Source: an uncultured Lachnospiraceae bacterium (lineage in GTDB: Bacteria; Bacillota; Clostridia; Lachnospirales; Lachnospiraceae). Taken from it: a stretch of DNA of 64,000 nt. The DNA lies in assembly GCA_902781455.1 (NCBI GenBank), contig CACZJF010000004.1:1-64000 (forward strand), written 5' to 3'. Position 1 is the first letter of the stretch. Each line of letters begins with the position of its first letter. Below, piece after piece: positions 61,253-64,000 of this stretch. The notes under the pieces are model-generated. The model was not told where the DNA came from. It saw only the letters and a program-made list of their open reading frames with translations, and did not search any database. Made by a program: the position numbers and the translations under genes.

Positions 61253-63847
61253 ATGAATATACAGAAATTTACACAGAAATCGATCGAAGCGGTCAATCTG
61301 CTGGAGCGGGCTGCTTCGGAATTCGGAAATCAGGAGATCGAGCAGGAGCATCTGATGTATACGCTTGTGCATCAGGAGGATTCTCTGATCAGCCGTTTGA
61401 TCGAGAAGATGGGAATCCAGAAGCAGTACTTTGACAACACACTGGAAAGCGCGCTGAACGCAAGGCCGAAAGTATCGGGAAGCGCGCAGCCTTATATAGG
61501 GAATTACCTGAACAAATGCCTGATCCATGCAGAGGATGAAGCAAAGCGGATGGGAGACGATTATGTTGCCGTGGAGCATCTTTTCCTGTCCATGCTGGAT
61601 CATCCTTCTCCTTCCATGAAGGAGTTCTTCCGGGAATTCGGTATTACACGGGACCGTTTTCTGCAAAGTCTTGCGACGGTCCGCGGCAATCAGCGGGTAA
61701 CCACGGATACACCGGAGGATACTTATGATTCCCTGAATAAGTATGGGATCGAGCTGGTGTCAAAGGCAAAGGCGCAGGAGCTGGACCCGATCATCGGAAG
61801 GGATGATGAGATCCGCAATGTAATCCGCATTCTGTCCAGAAAGACGAAGAACAATCCGGTTCTGATCGGTGAGCCGGGTGTCGGCAAGACAGCCGTGGTC
61901 GAAGGGCTGGCGCAGCGAATTGCCGCAGGCGATGTTCCGGATGCGCTGAAGGACAAGAAGGTATTTTCTCTGGATATGGGAGCGCTGGTAGCCGGGGCAA
62001 AGTACCGCGGTGAATTTGAGGAGCGTCTGAAAGCAGTCCTGCAGGAAGTATCGAAGAGCGAAGGAGAGATCCTTCTGTTCATCGATGAACTGCATCTGAT
62101 TGTGGGCGCAGGAAAGACAGACGGCGCCATGGATGCCGGCAACATGCTCAAGCCTCTGCTGGCGCGGGGGGAACTGCACTGCATCGGCGCGACGACGCTC
62201 GATGAATACCGCAAGTATATCGAGAAAGACGCAGCGCTCGCAAGGCGGTTCCAGCCGGTTATGGTGGACGAGCCGACCGTGGAGGATACGATTTCTATTC
62301 TCAGGGGCCTGAAGGAGCGCTATGAGAATTACCATCATGTGAAGATCGTTGACAATGCGCTTGTGGCAGCCGCGGTCCTTTCGAACCGGTATATCTCGGA
62401 CCGGTTCCTGCCGGACAAGGCAATTGACCTGGTGGACGAGGCCTGCGCGCAGATCAAGACGGAGCTGGATTCCATGCCGGCAGAGCTGGATGAGCTGAAC
62501 CGCAGGATCATGCAGATGCAGATCGAGGAAACCGCGCTGAAGAAGGAAACCGACAATGCTTCCAAAGAGCGTCTGGAAAACCTGCAGAAGGAGCTGGCGG
62601 ATCTGAATGAGGAGTTTTCCGCGAAGAAAGCACAGTGGGACAATGAGAAGAGCGCTGTGGAGAATCTCAGTATTCTGAGAGAACAGATTGAGGATGTAAA
62701 CCGTCAGATCGAAGCTGCCAAGCAAAAAAGCGATCTGAATGAAGCAGCCCGTCTCCAGTATGGAGAGCTTCCGAAACTCCAGGCCAGCCTGGCCAGTGAG
62801 GAGGCTGCCCTGAAACAGAAGGATATGAGCCTGGTTCATGAGTCGGTGGACGAGGAGGAGATCGCACGCATCGTCAGCCGCTGGACCGGGATTCCGGTCT
62901 CGAAGCTGAATGAGGGAGAGCGGCAGAAGATTCTGGCGCTTGGCGATAAGCTGCATGAGCGTGTTGTGGGGCAGGATGAGGCAGTGGACCGCACGGTGGA
63001 TGCCATCCTCCGGTCGAAGGCCGGCATCAAGGATCCTTCCCGCCCGATCGGATCTTTCCTGTTCCTCGGACCGACCGGTGTCGGGAAGACCGAGCTTGCG
63101 AAAGCGCTTGCCCAGAACCTGTTCGACGATGAGAACAATATGGTTCGTATCGATATGAGTGAATATATGGAGAAGTTCTCCGTGTCCAGGCTGATCGGAG
63201 CGCCTCCCGGATATGTCGGGTATGATGAGGGCGGCCAGCTGACAGAGGCTGTTCGCCGTAAGCCGTACGCGGTTGTGCTGTTTGATGAGATTGAGAAGGC
63301 GCACCCTGACGTATTCAATATCCTGCTGCAGGTACTTGATGACGGTCGGATTACGGATTCACAGGGAAGAACGGTGGATTTCAAGAATACGATCCTGATC
63401 ATGACTTCCAATATCGGATCCCAGTATCTTCTGGAAGGAATCAATGAAGACGGAACCATCCGGCCTGAGGCACAGGCTGCGGTGGAAGCCGACCTGAAAG
63501 CTCATTTCCGGCCGGAGTTTTTGAACCGTCTGGACGAGACGATTCTCTTCCATCCGTTGACAAAGGAGAACATAGCGCATATTGTGGATCTGCAGATCAA
63601 TGAGCTGAATGCGCGTCTTGCAGAGCGGCAGATCCGGATCGATCTGACACCGCAGGCAAGGGAATCTGTCGCGGAGGGTGGATATGATCCCGCGTTCGGT
63701 GCCAGACCGCTGCGCCGGTATATCCAGAAGAATGTGGAGACGCTTGCGGCCCGTATGATTCTGTCAGGAGACGTCATGTCCGGCAGCACGATCCGGATTG
63801 ACTGCAAGGGCGGAGAGCTGAAGGCGGAAGTGCTTCAGATACAGTAA
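61253..63847 (+). CDS. clpB: ATP-dependent chaperone ClpB
   Basis: ClpB is the disaggregase that, with DnaK, pulls proteins out of aggregates. The 864-residue protein has a Clp N-domain, AAA-1 with Walker A GEPGVGKT (206-213), a middle coiled coil (about 405-525) that is the mark of ClpB as opposed to ClpC/ClpA, and AAA-2 with GPTGVGKT (606-613). The start at 61253 follows AAGGAGG; an in-frame ATG at 61184 lies within the CIRCE element and is rejected. Control by CIRCE/HrcA is indicated. Confidence 0.97.
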   Translation: MNIQKFTQKSIEAVNLLERAASEFGNQEIEQEHLMYTLVHQEDSLISRLIEKMGIQKQYFDNTLESALNARPKVSGSAQPYIGNYLNKCLIHAEDEAKRMGDDYVAVEHLFLSMLDHPSPSMKEFFREFGITRDRFLQSLATVRGNQRVTTDTPEDTYDSLNKYGIELVSKAKAQELDPIIGRDDEIRNVIRILSRKTKNNPVLIGEPGVGKTAVVEGLAQRIAAGDVPDALKDKKVFSLDMGALVAGAKYRGEFEERLKAVLQEVSKSEGEILLFIDELHLIVGAGKTDGAMDAGNMLKPLLARGELHCIGATTLDEYRKYIEKDAALARRFQPVMVDEPTVEDTISILRGLKERYENYHHVKIVDNALVAAAVLSNRYISDRFLPDKAIDLVDEACAQIKTELDSMPAELDELNRRIMQMQIEETALKKETDNASKERLENLQKELADLNEEFSAKKAQWDNEKSAVENLSILREQIEDVNRQIEAAKQKSDLNEAARLQYGELPKLQASLASEEAALKQKDMSLVHESVDEEEIARIVSRWTGIPVSKLNEGERQKILALGDKLHERVVGQDEAVDRTVDAILRSKAGIKDPSRPIGSFLFLGPTGVGKTELAKALAQNLFDDENNMVRIDMSEYMEKFSVSRLIGAPPGYVGYDEGGQLTEAVRRKPYAVVLFDEIEKAHPDVFNILLQVLDDGRITDSQGRTVDFKNTILIMTSNIGSQYLLEGINEDGTIRPEAQAAVEADLKAHFRPEFLNRLDETILFHPLTKENIAHIVDLQINELNARLAERQIRIDLTPQARESVAEGGYDPAFGARPLRRYIQKNVETLAARMILSGDVMSGSTIRIDCKGGELKAEVLQIQ

Positions 63848-63857
63848 GGAATGGGAA

Positions 63858-64000
63858 ATGGTTCGTATTCATGCAGCTTTTATCACCGTGATATGTGTCA
63901 TGCTGGCATGCCTTCTGTGCATGCCGGGCAGCCTGCGCGCGCAGGAAGGGGCGGATTCCGGAACAGATTCTTCCGGCACGGTCAGTGAATACACGTTGAA
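63858..64000 (+). CDS. Exported protein, N-terminal fragment at window end
   Basis: Reading from ATG at 63858 the frame is open to the end of the window (47 codons). It gives a signal peptide: basic start MVRIHAAF, hydrophobic TVICVMLACLLCMPG, and LRAQE as a likely cleavage area. A Ser/Gly/Asp-rich mature start follows. AAGGA lies 7-8 bases upstream. It starts 10 bases behind clpB and may be cotranscribed. The remainder is outside the window, so no function can be given. Confidence 0.6.
   Translation, partial: MVRIHAAFITVICVMLACLLCMPGSLRAQEGADSGTDSSGTVSEYTL

Noticed and set aside
61760..63304. 514-codon open frame on the minus strand inside clpB
   Set aside because: It is antisense to a perfectly conserved ClpB and arises from GC-biased third positions. 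It has no RBS, no family pattern, and is full of Arg/His/Leu runs typical of shadow frames.

Overview
The window looks like a chromosomal segment of a Gram-positive anaerobe of the Clostridia, most likely a Lachnospiraceae-type organism. The grounds are the conserved order rpmE - DUF1385 gene - prmC - prfA, aggAGG-type ribosome binding sites almost everywhere, sigmaA-type promoters, a CIRCE-controlled clpB, CarD, indolepyruvate:ferredoxin oxidoreductase, and the types of ABC and TRAP transporters. The species cannot be fixed from the sequence alone. No phage, transposase or CRISPR array was seen.

Layout. 1-505: end of a 23S rRNA gene, then tRNA-Asn, tRNA-Glu and tRNA-Cys and a terminator; no 5S rRNA gene lies between. 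657-6390: a secreted beta-helix protein, endonuclease III (nth), larC with a histidine-rich linker, a convergent radical SAM protein, ohrR and a small membrane protein. 6391-6820: an inverted-repeat element, then the rpmE promoter and leader. 6821-14973: translation and biosynthesis genes (rpmE, DUF1385, prmC, prfA, hisC, COG2426 membrane protein, methyltransferase, dapF) and a lipoprotein. 15039-21005: a dipeptide/oligopeptide ABC transporter operon in which oppF is broken near its 3' end and the binding-protein gene is rearranged, its normal C-terminal segment lying just behind the signal peptide. A 200-nt highly palindromic element follows at once. 21322-25534: a TAXI-type TRAP transporter operon with a DUF1850 protein and a cytidylate-kinase-like protein. 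25685-26692: rplM-rpsI with promoter, leader and terminator.

26772-33560: glutathione peroxidase; an amino-acid permease fused to a hybrid histidine kinase; an orphan adenine DNA methyltransferase; CarD (minus strand); then a long promoter-headed leader before a secreted protein. 33754-42524: TrmO; a three-gene cassette of an LRR-like protein, a VWA/metallopeptidase-like protein and a MoxR AAA+ ATPase; then iorA-iorB-paaK for oxidative catabolism of aromatic amino acids. 42579-44026 (minus): murI and a YigZ-family gene. 44209-50140: a class A penicillin-binding protein, a small membrane-anchored protein (minus), and two tandem trigger-factor-like exported proteins, the second without the FKBP domain.

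50223-53490: a TPP riboswitch with its terminator ahead of a thiamine-binding protein and a ThiXYZ-type ABC transporter, whose ATPase carries an unusual internal insertion. 53514-61012: a sucrose/fructo-oligosaccharide locus (fructokinase, LacI regulator, sugar binding protein, two permeases, GH32 beta-fructosidase) with a perfect 16-bp operator over the promoter. 61164-63847: CIRCE-controlled clpB. The window ends inside a gene for an exported protein.

Most gene calls are ordinary. The main unexplained items are the permuted oppA, the palindromic element behind it, the inverted-repeat block at 6421-6631, the 400-nt leader at 32249-32654, the permease-kinase fusion and the LRR-VWA-MoxR cassette.
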